This document shows, piece after piece, positions 17,543 through 26,662 of a DNA stretch of 64,000 nt (position 1 is the first letter of the stretch; each line of letters starts with the position of its first letter). The position numbers and the translations under genes are program-made. Below the pieces are notes generated by a model. The model was not told the origin of the DNA. It did not search any database and saw nothing but the letters and a program-made list of their open reading frames with translations. Location of the stretch: the NCBI RefSeq assembly GCF_009912395.1, contig NZ_WNDO01000004.1, positions 1 through 64,000 on the forward strand, in the 5' to 3' direction. The stretch comes from Luteibacter sp. GTDB lineage: Bacteria; Pseudomonadota; Gammaproteobacteria; Xanthomonadales; Rhodanobacteraceae.

Positions 17543-17572
17543 CCTGCACCAAGACTTCAGGAGGTTCCACAC

Positions 17573-18433
17573 ATGTCCCAAGCTCTTGCTACCCGTAACT
17601 ACGGGCTCCCGAGCGTCGTTGGCAGTCTGGATTCCTACATCGCGGCCGTCCATCGCATTCCGGTGCTCAGCCTTGACGAGGAGCAGACGCTTGCGCGGCG
17701 CTTCCACGACGACGCCGACCTCGACGCCGCCAAGCAGCTGGTGATGTCCCATCTCCGCTTCGTGGTCCATGTGGCCCGCGGCTACAACGGCTACGGCCTG
17801 CAGCTGTCCGACCTCATCCAGGAAGGCAACATCGGCCTGATGAAGGCCGTGAAGCGCTTCGACCCGGATCAGGGCGTGCGCCTGGTGAGCTTCGCGGTGC
17901 ACTGGATCCGCGCCGAGATGCACGAATTCATCCTGCGTAACTGGCGCATCGTGAAGGTCGCCACCACCAAGGCCCAGCGCAAGCTGTTCTTCAACCTGCG
18001 CAAGAGCAAGAAGCGCCTGGGTTGGATGAACGCCGAAGAGGTCCGCGTGGTTGCCAACGACCTGGGCGTGCCGGAAGCCACTGTGCGTGAGATGGAATCG
18101 CGCCTGTCGGGTCGCGACGTGGGCTTCGAGGCCCCGGCCGACGCCGATGACGACGAGAAGCCGGCACCGGCCGCGTTCCTGGTCGATGAAGGCGCCGACC
18201 CGTACGACAACCTCGCCGAGGCCGACGCGTCCAACAACCAGATGGGCGCGCTGAGCTCGGCGCTGGCCAACCTCGACAACCGCTCGCGCGACATCATCCA
18301 GCGTCGCTGGCTGGCCGAAGACAACAAGGCCACCCTGCAGGACCTGGCCGACGAGTACGGCGTCTCGGCCGAGCGCATCCGCCAGATCGAGGCGAATGCG
18401 ATGAAGAAGATGCGCGTCGCCATCGCCGCCTGA
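17573..18433 (+). CDS. rpoH: RNA polymerase heat-shock sigma factor RpoH (sigma-32)
   Basis: This 286-residue sigma-70 family protein directs transcription of chaperone and protease genes. Region 2 has [21 protein letters not shown]. The RpoH box is [10 protein letters not shown], which separates it from other sigma factors. Region 4 ([27 protein letters not shown]) binds the -35 box. ATG follows AGGAGG at good spacing. The leader holds a near-perfect CIRCE element, so HrcA may repress it in addition to the usual control of translation and stability. A terminator follows. Confidence 0.96.
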   Translation: MSQALATRNYGLPSVVGSLDSYIAAVHRIPVLSLDEEQTLARRFHDDADLDAAKQLVMSHLRFVVHVARGYNGYGLQLSDLIQEGNIGLMKAVKRFDPDQGVRLVSFAVHWIRAEMHEFILRNWRIVKVATTKAQRKLFFNLRKSKKRLGWMNAEEVRVVANDLGVPEATVREMESRLSGRDVGFEAPADADDDEKPAPAAFLVDEGADPYDNLAEADASNNQMGALSSALANLDNRSRDIIQRRWLAEDNKATLQDLADEYGVSAERIRQIEANAMKKMRVAIAA

Positions 18434-18455
18434 GCGGTCGTAACGGCGTAAGATC

Positions 18456-18486
18456 GGAAACGGCTCCCTCGCGGGAGCCGTTTTCC
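18456..18486 (+). terminator. Intrinsic terminator after rpoH
   Basis: Stem GGAAACGGCTCCC and GGGAGCCGTTTTCC around a TCGC loop. The T-run is short (TTTT). Confidence 0.85.
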
Positions 18487-18517
18487 GTTGCCCCCCACCG
18501 TGTTGGAGTCAGACAGG

Positions 18518-19201
18518 ATGCCCAGGGCGCTGGTCATCGAAGACGATGAAGTGACCGCCCGCGATATCGTCGCGGAGCTGGGCGCGCACGGCCTCGCCGC
18601 CGACTGGGTGGCCAACGGCCGCGATGGCCTCCAGCGTGCGCTGGCCGACGGTTACGACATCATCACCCTCGACCGCATGCTGCCCGGCATGGACGGCATC
18701 GACGTCGTGTCCGAGCTGCGCAAGCGCTCCGTCGAGACCCCCGTGCTGATGATCAGCGCGCTGTCCGACGTGGACGAGCGCGTGCGCGGCCTGCGCGCCG
18801 GCGGCGACGACTACCTCACCAAGCCGTTTTCGCCGGACGAACTCGCCGCACGCGCCGAGGTGCTGCTGCGCCGCCATCGCAGCGCGGCCACGCAGGACAC
18901 CCGCCTGCGCGTCGGCGACCTCGAACTCGACCTCGTTCGCCACAATGCCCTGCGCAACGGCCAGCCGCTCACGCTGCTGCCTACCGAGTTCCGCCTGCTC
19001 GAATTCCTGATGCGCAACGCCGGTCAGGTGGTGACGCGGCAGATGATCTTCGAGCACGTGTGGGGCTTCCATTTCGATCCGGGCACCAACGTGATCGACG
19101 TCCATATCGGCCGCCTCCGTCGCAAGATCGACGGTGCCGGCCAGCTGCCGCTCATCCGTACGGTGCGCGGTTCGGGGTATGTCCTTGCGCCCGCTGACTG
19201 A
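18518..19201 (+). CDS. OmpR/PhoB-type response regulator
   Basis: 227 residues. The receiver domain has acidic residues in VIEDDE, the phospho-acceptor in IITLDRMLPGMDG and Lys in YLTKPF. A winged-helix DNA-binding domain follows (about 125-225: LTLLPTEFRLLEFLM..., HVWGFHFDPGTNVIDVHIGRLRRKI). ATG 18518 follows GGAG. It overlaps the histidine kinase gene by 23 bases and lies upstream of the RND pump genes, so it most likely controls that pump; this is inferred from order only. Confidence 0.92.
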   Translation: MPRALVIEDDEVTARDIVAELGAHGLAADWVANGRDGLQRALADGYDIITLDRMLPGMDGIDVVSELRKRSVETPVLMISALSDVDERVRGLRAGGDDYLTKPFSPDELAARAEVLLRRHRSAATQDTRLRVGDLELDLVRHNALRNGQPLTLLPTEFRLLEFLMRNAGQVVTRQMIFEHVWGFHFDPGTNVIDVHIGRLRRKIDGAGQLPLIRTVRGSGYVLAPAD

Positions 19202-20648
19202 CGCCTGGCGCTCCGCCACTTCGCGGCTGATCCTCATCTATGGGGCGCTGTTCGCCATCTGGTGCGTGGTGCTGGTCGGCGTGGTGCAGTGGGAATCCAC
19301 GCGTTACCTGTCCAACGTGGTCGACCAGATGCTGGTCGCGCGTATCCACTACCTGGAGAACACCGACGCCAAGCGCCTGCCGGACACGGTGGACGCCGCC
19401 AGCGCGATCGACATCCAGGGCTTCATGTGGGTGGGACTGTTCGACGCGCAGGGTCGGCGCCTCGCCGGCAACATCGCCGGCGTGCCCAAGGGCATGGACG
19501 AGGACAGCGTGGTCCATCCCATCCGCGCCAGCCTGCTCGATTCCAAGCGCGGCGGCGAGATGCGCGCACGCGGCATCACCCGCGAGCTGCCCAACGGCGA
19601 GCGCCTGGTCGTCGCCAAGGAAAGCACCACCATCGATGGCCTCACGGCGATCATCTGGCGCGGGCTGCTCTGGGGCCTGTCGCTGACCCTGCTGCCGGGC
19701 GTGCTCGGTGGCGTGCTCATCGCGCGTGGCCCCGCCAAGCGCATCCGCGCCATCCAGCAGGCCATGGAACCCATCCGCCAGGGCGATCTCAGCGTGCGCC
19801 TGCCGGTGAGCCGCGGGGGCGACGAGGTCGACCTGCTCGCCGCCACGGTCAACCAGGCGCTGGGCGAGATCGAGCGCCTGCTGGGCGAGGTGAAGGGCGT
19901 CACCGACAACATCGCGCACGACCTGCGCACGCCGCTGACCCGCATGCGCACGCGCCTCTACCGCCTGCAACAGCAGTTCGAAGGCAAGCCGGAAGGCGAA
20001 CAACTGGACGACTGCGTGGCCGAGATCGACACCGTACTGGCGCGCTTCCGCGCGCTGTTGCGCGTTTCGGAGCTGGAAGACCGCCAGCGTAGCGCCTGCT
20101 TCGCCGTGATGGACCTTGGCGCCGTGCTGCGCAACGTCCACGAGTTCTACGCGCCGCTGGCCGAGGACCGCGACCAGGCCTTCGAGCTGACGGTGGATCG
20201 CCTGCCGGCCCTGCGCGGCGATCCGCAATTGATGTTCGAGGCGCTGGCCAACCTCGTTGGCAACGCGATCAAGTTCACGCCCAACGGCGGGCGCATCCGC
20301 CTGGTGGCATTTACCGACACCACGGGCGATGCCCGCGTGGATATCGCCGATACCGGTCCGGGCATTCCGCCGGACGAGCGCGAGGCGGTGTTCCGTCGTT
20401 TCTATCGCGGCGACGAGACGCGATCCAAGCCAGGCTGCGGCCTGGGCCTGGCCATCGTCAGCGCCATCGTGCGCCTGCATGGCTATGCGCTGTCCGTGGG
20501 TGGCGACGGCAAGGGCGCGGTGTTCTCGGTGATCTGCCCCTGCGATGCGTTGCCGGAGAGCCGCGTGGTCACCGCGGCGCGTGTGAAACCGGCCGAGTCC
20601 GGTCCCCTCGCCGACACGTTGCCGGAGGCGTCGCCGATCACTCGGTGA
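19179..20648 (+). CDS. Sensor histidine kinase
   Basis: 489 residues with two membrane segments (about residues 16-40 and 165-190) flanking a periplasmic sensor of about 125 residues. Then come a HAMP domain, the phospho-acceptor box NIAHDLRTPLTRMR, an N-box NLVGNAIKFT, DTGPGIP, and GCGLGLAIV. The layout is a classical EnvZ/QseC-like inner-membrane kinase. The start at ATG 19179 overlaps the regulator gene, so both are made together. The signal sensed cannot be read; proximity to the efflux genes hints at envelope or drug stress. Confidence 0.92.
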   Translation: MSLRPLTDAWRSATSRLILIYGALFAIWCVVLVGVVQWESTRYLSNVVDQMLVARIHYLENTDAKRLPDTVDAASAIDIQGFMWVGLFDAQGRRLAGNIAGVPKGMDEDSVVHPIRASLLDSKRGGEMRARGITRELPNGERLVVAKESTTIDGLTAIIWRGLLWGLSLTLLPGVLGGVLIARGPAKRIRAIQQAMEPIRQGDLSVRLPVSRGGDEVDLLAATVNQALGEIERLLGEVKGVTDNIAHDLRTPLTRMRTRLYRLQQQFEGKPEGEQLDDCVAEIDTVLARFRALLRVSELEDRQRSACFAVMDLGAVLRNVHEFYAPLAEDRDQAFELTVDRLPALRGDPQLMFEALANLVGNAIKFTPNGGRIRLVAFTDTTGDARVDIADTGPGIPPDEREAVFRRFYRGDETRSKPGCGLGLAIVSAIVRLHGYALSVGGDGKGAVFSVICPCDALPESRVVTAARVKPAESGPLADTLPEASPITR

Positions 20649-20715
20649 TTGGCACGCAAGCCCTTATCCCGGCGCGATTTTTCGGCGTCCACGCAGACGT
20701 CTAAATAAATCTTAA

Positions 20716-20726
20716 CTACGCCGTAG
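20716..20726. promoter_or_regulatory. 11-base palindrome upstream of the RND operon
   Basis: CTACGCCGTAG is palindromic around its central base and sits 58 bases before the RND permease start, inside an AT-rich patch (TAAATAAATCTTAA). It could be an operator. No strong promoter or terminator is seen in 20649-20784. Confidence 0.3.
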
Positions 20727-20784
20727 GAAGGTACGGAGGCAGAATTCGCCGCGACGCAACATTCGCGCTCGGAACCCGTCCTCC

Positions 20785-23700
20785 ATGATTGGCATCGTCC
20801 GGATCGCACTTACGCGACCGTATACCTTCGTCGTCCTCGCCTTGCTGATCCTCATCGTGGGTCCGCTGTCGGCGATGCGTACGCCGACCGATATCTTCCC
20901 CGACATCAAGATCCCCGTGATCGCGGTGGTGTGGCAGTACACCGGCCTTCCGCCCGACCAGATGGTGGGCCGTGTGTCGTCGCCGTTCGAGCGCGTGCTT
21001 ACCACCACGGTGAACGACGTCGAGCACATCGAAGCCAACTCGATCGCCGGCTTCGGCATCGTGAAGATCTTCTTCCAGCCCACGGTGGATATCCGCACGG
21101 CCAACGCACAGGTGACCGCCGTCGCGCAGACCCTGCTCAAGCAGCTGCCGCCCGGCACCACGCCGCCGCTGATCCTGAACTACAGCGCCTCGACGGTGCC
21201 GATCATCCAGCTCGCGCTGTCCGGTGAGGGCCTCACCGAGCAGAACCTCGCCGACCTTGGTCTCAACATCATCCGTCCACAGCTGACCTCGGTGCCCGGT
21301 GCCGCGATCCCGTATCCGTTCGGCGGCAAGACCCGCCAGGTGCAGATCGATATCGACCCGGCCACGTTGCAGGCACGTGGACTGTCCGCGCAGGACGTGG
21401 CCAATGCGCTCGCCGCGCAGAACCTGATCACGCCGGTCGGCACGCAGAAGATCGGCGATTTCGAGTACACGTTGCAGCTCAACAACTCGCCGTCCGTGGT
21501 CGACGAGCTGGGCAACCTGCCGGTGAAGGTGGTCAACGGCGCGACGGTGTTCATCCGCGACGTGGCCCATGTGCGCGACGGTTCGCCGCCGCAGACCAAT
21601 ATCGTGCACGTCGACGGTAATCGCTCGGTGCTGCTGACGGTACTGAAGAACGGCTCCGCCTCGACGCTGGCGATCATCCAGGGCATCAAGGATCGCGTGG
21701 CGAGCATGAAGGACGCCCTGCCCGAGACCCTGAAGATCAGCCCGATCGGCGACCAGTCGCTGTTCGTCAGCGGTGCCATCGTCGGCGTGGCGCGCGAAGG
21801 CGTGATCGCCGCCGCGCTCACCAGCCTGATGATCCTGCTGTTCCTCGGCAGCTGGCGCTCCACGGTGATCATCGCCACGTCGATCCCGCTGGCCATCCTG
21901 GGCGCGATCGCGATGCTGTCCGCGTTCGGCGAGACCTTGAACATCATGACGCTCGGCGGCCTGGCGCTCGCGGTGGGCATCCTGGTGGATGACGCCACGG
22001 TGACCATCGAGAACATCAACTGGCATCTCGAGCACGGCAAGGACGTGGAAACCGCGATCCTCGACGGCGCGGCGCAGATCGTGACGCCGGTCTTCGTCTC
22101 GCTGCTGTGCATCTGCATCGTGTTCGTGCCGATGTTCTTCCTGGACGGCGTCGCCCGCTTCCTCTTCGTGCCGATGGCCGAAGCGGTGATGTTCTCCATG
22201 ATCTGCTCGTTCATCCTGTCGCGTACGCTCGTGCCGACGATGGCGAAGTACCTCCTGCATCCGCATTCGCACGAGGATCCGCACGGCGAGCACGGCAAGG
22301 TGTCGCGCAATCCGCTGGTCCGTTTCCAGCGCGGTTTCGAAAAGCGCTTCGAAGCGCTGCGCCAGAGCTACCACGGCCTGCTCGAACTCGCGCTGCGTAA
22401 CAGCAAGCCCTTCGTGATCGGCTTCATGGTCTTCGTCGTGCTGTCGTTCGCGCTGGTGCCGATGCTCGGACGAAACTTCTTCCCGGCAGTGGATTCGGGG
22501 CAGATCCTGATGCACGTGCGTGCCCCGGTCGGCACCCGCGTGGAAGAGACCGCGAACCTGTTCGCCGCCGTCACCAAGGAAGTGCGCAAGATCATTCCGG
22601 CCGAGGAACTCGGTACCGTGGTGGACAACATGGGCCTGTCGTCGTCGAGCATCAACAACACCTACAACAACACGGGCACGGTCAGCTCGGCCGATGGCGA
22701 CCTGCAAATCTCGCTGAAGGAAGATCACAAGCCCACGGCGGACTATGTGCGCGAATTGCGCGAGAAGCTGCCGCGCCTGTTCCCGACGGCCACCTTCTCG
22801 TTCCCGCCGGCGGACATCATCAGTCAGATCCTGAACTTCGGCTCGCCCGCGCCGATCGACCTGCAGATTCGCGGTCCGAACGTGGCGGCGAACTTCAAGT
22901 ACGCCGATACGCTGCTGCGCGAGATCCGTCGCGTGCCGGGCGTGGTGGATGCACGCATCCAGCAGTCGCAGTCCAGCCCGACCTTCAACGTCGACGTGGA
23001 TCGCAGCCGCGCGCAGCAGGTCGGTATCACCGAGCGTGACGTCACCAATAGCCTGGGCGTGAACCTCGCCGGTTCCAGCCAGATCGCGCCGACCTTCTGG
23101 CTCAATCCGCAGAATGGCGTGTCGTACCCGATCGTGATGCAGACGCCGCAGTACGCGATCGATACGCTGCCCGACCTCGCCAACGTGCCGATCAGCCCGA
23201 GTACCGGTGCGGCCGGTTCGCAGATTCTCGGCGGCTTCGCTTCGTTCAACCGCACCACCAGCAGCACCGTGGCCAGCCAGTACAACATCCAGTCGATGGT
23301 GGAGATCTTCGCCACCACGCAGGATCGCGACCTGGGCGGCGTCGCCACCGACATCCAGAAGATCCTCGACGCGCACAAGAAGGACCTGCCGAAGGCATCG
23401 AGCACCGCGCTGCTCGGCCAGGTGCAGACGATGAACAGCGCCTTCACTGGCCTGATCCTCGGCCTGCTCGGTGCGATCGTGCTGATCTACCTGCTGATCG
23501 TGGTGAACTTCCAGTCGTGGGCCGATCCGTTCGTGATCGTCACCGCGCTGCCCGCCGCCATCGCCGGCATCATCTGGATGCTGTTCGCGACGCACACGAC
23601 GCTGTCGGTGCCCGCGCTCACCGGCGCCATCATGTGCATGGGCGTGGCCACGGCCAACTCCATCCTGGTGGTGAGCTTCTGCCGTGAACGCCTTGCCGAT

Positions 23701-23988
23701 ACCGGCGACGCCTTCATCGCGGCGTCGGAAGGTGGTTTCGTCCGCTTCCGCCCCGTGTTGATGACCGCGCTGGCCATGATCATCGGCATGCTGCCGATGG
23801 CCTTAGGGCTGGGCGAGGGCGGCGAGCAGAACGCGCCGCTGGGTCGCGCCGTGATCGGCGGCCTCATCTTCGCCACCACGGCCACGCTGCTGTTCGTGCC
23901 AGTCGTTTTCAACATCATCCATGGCCGTCGCGGCCACGCCTCCAAAACCCCGGTGAATGCTTCCGGAGAGCCCGTCCATGTCGCCTGA
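20785..23988 (+). CDS. RND efflux transporter permease subunit (AcrB/HAE1-like)
   Basis: A 1067-residue inner-membrane proton antiporter and pump of a tripartite system. The N-terminal membrane helix is followed by porter domain one, then LALAVGILVDDATVTIENI with the paired Asp of the proton relay in TM4. A second porter half and a C-terminal membrane block (PALTGAIMCMGVATANSILVV, RFRPVLMTALAMIIGMLPMALG) complete the fold. Length is normal. The substrate cannot be told; the paired Asp and lack of CzcA signatures favour organic compounds over metals. The adaptor gene overlaps by 11 bases. Confidence 0.92.
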   Translation: MIGIVRIALTRPYTFVVLALLILIVGPLSAMRTPTDIFPDIKIPVIAVVWQYTGLPPDQMVGRVSSPFERVLTTTVNDVEHIEANSIAGFGIVKIFFQPTVDIRTANAQVTAVAQTLLKQLPPGTTPPLILNYSASTVPIIQLALSGEGLTEQNLADLGLNIIRPQLTSVPGAAIPYPFGGKTRQVQIDIDPATLQARGLSAQDVANALAAQNLITPVGTQKIGDFEYTLQLNNSPSVVDELGNLPVKVVNGATVFIRDVAHVRDGSPPQTNIVHVDGNRSVLLTVLKNGSASTLAIIQGIKDRVASMKDALPETLKISPIGDQSLFVSGAIVGVAREGVIAAALTSLMILLFLGSWRSTVIIATSIPLAILGAIAMLSAFGETLNIMTLGGLALAVGILVDDATVTIENINWHLEHGKDVETAILDGAAQIVTPVFVSLLCICIVFVPMFFLDGVARFLFVPMAEAVMFSMICSFILSRTLVPTMAKYLLHPHSHEDPHGEHGKVSRNPLVRFQRGFEKRFEALRQSYHGLLELALRNSKPFVIGFMVFVVLSFALVPMLGRNFFPAVDSGQILMHVRAPVGTRVEETANLFAAVTKEVRKIIPAEELGTVVDNMGLSSSSINNTYNNTGTVSSADGDLQISLKEDHKPTADYVRELREKLPRLFPTATFSFPPADIISQILNFGSPAPIDLQIRGPNVAANFKYADTLLREIRRVPGVVDARIQQSQSSPTFNVDVDRSRAQQVGITERDVTNSLGVNLAGSSQIAPTFWLNPQNGVSYPIVMQTPQYAIDTLPDLANVPISPSTGAAGSQILGGFASFNRTTSSTVASQYNIQSMVEIFATTQDRDLGGVATDIQKILDAHKKDLPKASSTALLGQVQTMNSAFTGLILGLLGAIVLIYLLIVVNFQSWADPFVIVTALPAAIAGIIWMLFATHTTLSVPALTGAIMCMGVATANSILVVSFCRERLADTGDAFIAASEGGFVRFRPVLMTALAMIIGMLPMALGLGEGGEQNAPLGRAVIGGLIFATTATLLFVPVVFNIIHGRRGHASKTPVNASGEPVHVA

Positions 23989-25150
23989 TACGATCCATAC
24001 GCCCCCGCCGCGTCGCCTTCGCCTTGCCGGCATCATCGCCGCCATCGTGATCCTCGCCATCGTCGTCGCCGGCGTGGCCACCCGCGCCAACGAATCGCGC
24101 AACCTGCGCGAATGGACGGACGAGCAGGCCACGCCGTCCGTCACCCTGGTCAACCCCGAAGGCGGGCAGGGTGGCGGCGACCTCAACCTGCCGGGTCGTT
24201 TGCAAGCCTATGCCCGCGCACCGATCTACGCCCGCACCAGCGGCTACCTGAAGTCGTGGAAGTACGACATCGGCCAGAAAGTGAAGGCCGGCGACATCCT
24301 CGGCGAGATCGAAACGCCCGACCTCGACCAGCAGTTGCTGCAGGCCAAGGCCGACCTCGCCAGCGCACGCGCCAACGAAATGCTGGCCCAGACGACGGCC
24401 AAGCGCTGGCAGTCGATGCGTGATTCGGACTCCGTCTCCAAGCAGGAAGTGGATGAGAAGACCGGCGACTACGACGCCAAGCGTGCGCTTGCCGAGGCGG
24501 CGCAGGCCAACCTCGAACGCATCCAGGCGACCAAGGGCTTCGCGAAGCTCGTGGCGCCGTTCGATGGCGTGGTCACGGCGCGCGAGACCGACGTCGGTGC
24601 GCTGATCAACGCCGGCGGCGGTGGCCAGGAACTGTTCGTGGTGTCCGACACGCACAAGCTGCGCATGTATGTGAACGTGCCGCAGAACTACGCACCGTCG
24701 ATCAAGCAGGGCGCGACGGTGAAGCTCAGTGTGCCGGAATATCCGGGCCAGACCTTCGAGGGTAAGGTGGAATCCAGCTCCTCGGCGATCAATGCGGCCA
24801 GCGGCACGACCCTGGTGCAGGTGGCGGTCGACAACACCGACGGCCGGCTGCTCCCCGGTGGCTACGCCAGCGTGATCTTCGACCTGCCTGCCAACGCGTC
24901 GCTGTTCCGCGTGCCGGCCAGCGCGCTCGTCTATGACGGCAGCGGCCTGCGCGTGGCGATCGTCGATGCGCAGAACAAGGTGACGTTCAAGGACGTGACC
25001 ATCGCGCAGGACTTCGGCAAGACGGTGCAGCTCGCCTCCGGCATCGCCGCCGGCGATCGCCTGATCGAGAGCCCGCCCGATGGCCTGGCCAATGGCGATA
25101 CCGTCAAGGTGATCCCGTCGAAGAAGGAAGGCGGCAATGGCAAGGCGTGA
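23978..25150 (+). CDS. RND periplasmic adaptor (membrane fusion protein, HlyD-like)
   Basis: 390 residues with an N-terminal membrane anchor (LAGIIAAIVILAIVVAGVATRA). The lipoyl/barrel-sandwich halves follow (ARAPIYARTSGYLKSW..IGQKVKAGDILGEIETPDLDQQ and IQATKGFAKLVAPFDGVVTARETDVGALI), with a coiled-coil hairpin between them. A beta-barrel and a membrane-proximal domain finish the chain. It links the permease to the outer membrane factor in the periplasm. ATG 23978 follows CGGAGAG inside the permease gene and gives MSPDTIHTPPP. Confidence 0.9.
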   Translation: MSPDTIHTPPPRRLRLAGIIAAIVILAIVVAGVATRANESRNLREWTDEQATPSVTLVNPEGGQGGGDLNLPGRLQAYARAPIYARTSGYLKSWKYDIGQKVKAGDILGEIETPDLDQQLLQAKADLASARANEMLAQTTAKRWQSMRDSDSVSKQEVDEKTGDYDAKRALAEAAQANLERIQATKGFAKLVAPFDGVVTARETDVGALINAGGGGQELFVVSDTHKLRMYVNVPQNYAPSIKQGATVKLSVPEYPGQTFEGKVESSSSAINAASGTTLVQVAVDNTDGRLLPGGYASVIFDLPANASLFRVPASALVYDGSGLRVAIVDAQNKVTFKDVTIAQDFGKTVQLASGIAAGDRLIESPPDGLANGDTVKVIPSKKEGGNGKA

Positions 25151-26558
25151 ACCCTTGCGGCTGCTCTCGGGCTTGCTGCTTTCGGCAGGCCTCGCGGCCT
25201 GCTCGATGGCACCGATCTACAAGGTGCCCGAAGTGCCGGTCGCCCCGCAGTTCGCCAATGTCGATTCGCCGTGGGTGGAGGCCAAGCCGGCCGATCATCT
25301 CGATCGCGCGAACTGGTGGTCGCTGTACGGTGACTCGCGCCTTGATGGCTTGCAGGGACAGTTGCTGAAGAGCAACGCCACGCTCGCCGCCGCGTATGCG
25401 CATTACCAGCAGGCGGAGGCGTTCACCAAGGAAGCGCGTGCGGGGTTGTTCCCGACGTTCGGCCTCAACGGCAACGCCACGCGTAACCGCGAATCGGACA
25501 CGAGGCCGCTGCGCGGCGCAACATCGCCGGCGTACTACAACTCGTACACCGTCAGCGGCCAGCTCGATTACGAAGTGGACCTGTGGGGCCGCGTGCGCGA
25601 CACCGTCGCCGCCGGTACCGCCGAACAGGCGGCCTCGGCGGCCGACCTCGCCGGTGCGCAGCTGAGCCTGCAAGCCCAGCTGGCCGACAACTACCTACAG
25701 CTCAACGGGCAGGATCGCCAGATCAAGGTGCTGAACGAAAGCATCGACGCGTTCACCAAGTCCTTGCAGCTCACGCAGTCACGTCACGATGGCGGCATCG
25801 CCTCGGGCCTGGATGTCGCGCGTGCGCAGACCCAGCTCTCCAACGCCAAGTCGCAGCTGACCCAGGCGCAGGCACAGCGTGCGGTGGTGTTGCATGCGAT
25901 CGCCGTGCTGGTGGGCGACAACGCGTCGACCTTCACGCTGGAAACGAAGGACGACGCCGTCAAGGTGCCAACCATTCCGCTGGAGGTGCCGTCGGCGCTG
26001 TTGCAGCGTCGCCCCGACATCGCCGCTGCCGAACGGCGTACCGCCGCGGCCAACGCGCGCGTTGGCGTGGCGCGCGCGGCCTTCTTCCCGCAGATCACAT
26101 TGGACGGGCAGGGCGGTTGGCAGAGCAGCGCATGGGGCAACATCGCCACTGCGCCGAACCGCTTCTGGGCCATCGGCCCAACGGCGCTGCTGAGCGTGTT
26201 CGATGGCGGTCGCCGGAAGGCGGCCGTGGAATCGGCGAAGGCGGCAACGGACGAAGCGGGCGCGAAGTACCGTGACGTGGTGCTCAACGCGTTCGCGCAG
26301 GTGGAAGACAACCTCACCCTGCTGCGCGATCTCGGCACGGCACTCACCGACCAGCGCGCGGCGGCCGACGCCGCGCAGAAATCGGTGGATCTGTCGCTCA
26401 ACCGCTATCGCGAAGGCGCCGTGAGCTACCTCGACGTGGTCCAGGCACAAACCTCCGAGCTCGACGCACGCCGCAGCGTGATCGACCTGGAAACCCGCCA
26501 GCTCCGCGCCAGCGTAGCCCTGATCCGCGCCCTCGGCGGCGGCTGGTCTGCCACCTGA
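25137..26558 (+). CDS. Outer membrane factor lipoprotein (NodT/OprM family)
   Basis: 473 residues. The lipoprotein signal ends in GLAAC, so Cys is lipidated. Two OEP repeats follow with the family marks WW.LYGD, GQLDYEVDLWGR, VPSALLQRRPDIAAAERR and NRYREGAVSYLDVVQAQ. It forms the trimeric exit channel for the RND pump. It overlaps the adaptor gene by 14 bases, completing a permease-adaptor-channel operon. A REP pair follows in place of a clear terminator. Confidence 0.92.
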   Translation: MARREPLRLLSGLLLSAGLAACSMAPIYKVPEVPVAPQFANVDSPWVEAKPADHLDRANWWSLYGDSRLDGLQGQLLKSNATLAAAYAHYQQAEAFTKEARAGLFPTFGLNGNATRNRESDTRPLRGATSPAYYNSYTVSGQLDYEVDLWGRVRDTVAAGTAEQAASAADLAGAQLSLQAQLADNYLQLNGQDRQIKVLNESIDAFTKSLQLTQSRHDGGIASGLDVARAQTQLSNAKSQLTQAQAQRAVVLHAIAVLVGDNASTFTLETKDDAVKVPTIPLEVPSALLQRRPDIAAAERRTAAANARVGVARAAFFPQITLDGQGGWQSSAWGNIATAPNRFWAIGPTALLSVFDGGRRKAAVESAKAATDEAGAKYRDVVLNAFAQVEDNLTLLRDLGTALTDQRAAADAAQKSVDLSLNRYREGAVSYLDVVQAQTSELDARRSVIDLETRQLRASVALIRALGGGWSAT

Positions 26559-26564
26559 CCTTTT

Positions 26565-26630
26565 GTAGGAGCGCGCTTGCGCGCGATGGGGCTCGCCGAG
26601 TCCCCCCATCGCGCGCAAGCGCGCTCCTAC
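26565..26630. repeat. REP pair
   Basis: GTAGGAGCGCGCTTGCGCGC and its reverse complement face each other across about 26 bases. It starts 7 bases after the stop of the outer membrane factor gene and may protect or end that message. Confidence 0.9.
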
Positions 26631-26662
26631 AACGGCGCCGGTCGCGGTGCTAGCCTGCACGG

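Larger units (their letters stand above)
17165..17572 (+). other. ung-rpoH intergenic region
   Basis: No gene is visible in these 408 bases. The left two thirds shows no clear structure. The right third carries the rpoH promoter, a CIRCE-like operator and an AGGAGG ribosome site at about 17560. A GAACTT at about 17500 resembles a sigma-E -35 box, but the matching -10 is poor. Confidence 0.6.

Noticed and set aside
20716-23595. A 959-codon open frame on the minus strand across the RND permease
   Set aside because: Antisense shadow of a conserved transporter; composition (Arg, His, Asp, Gly) is what reversed high-GC coding DNA gives. The same reasoning removes the long antisense frames over rhlB, the receptors and the adhesin.
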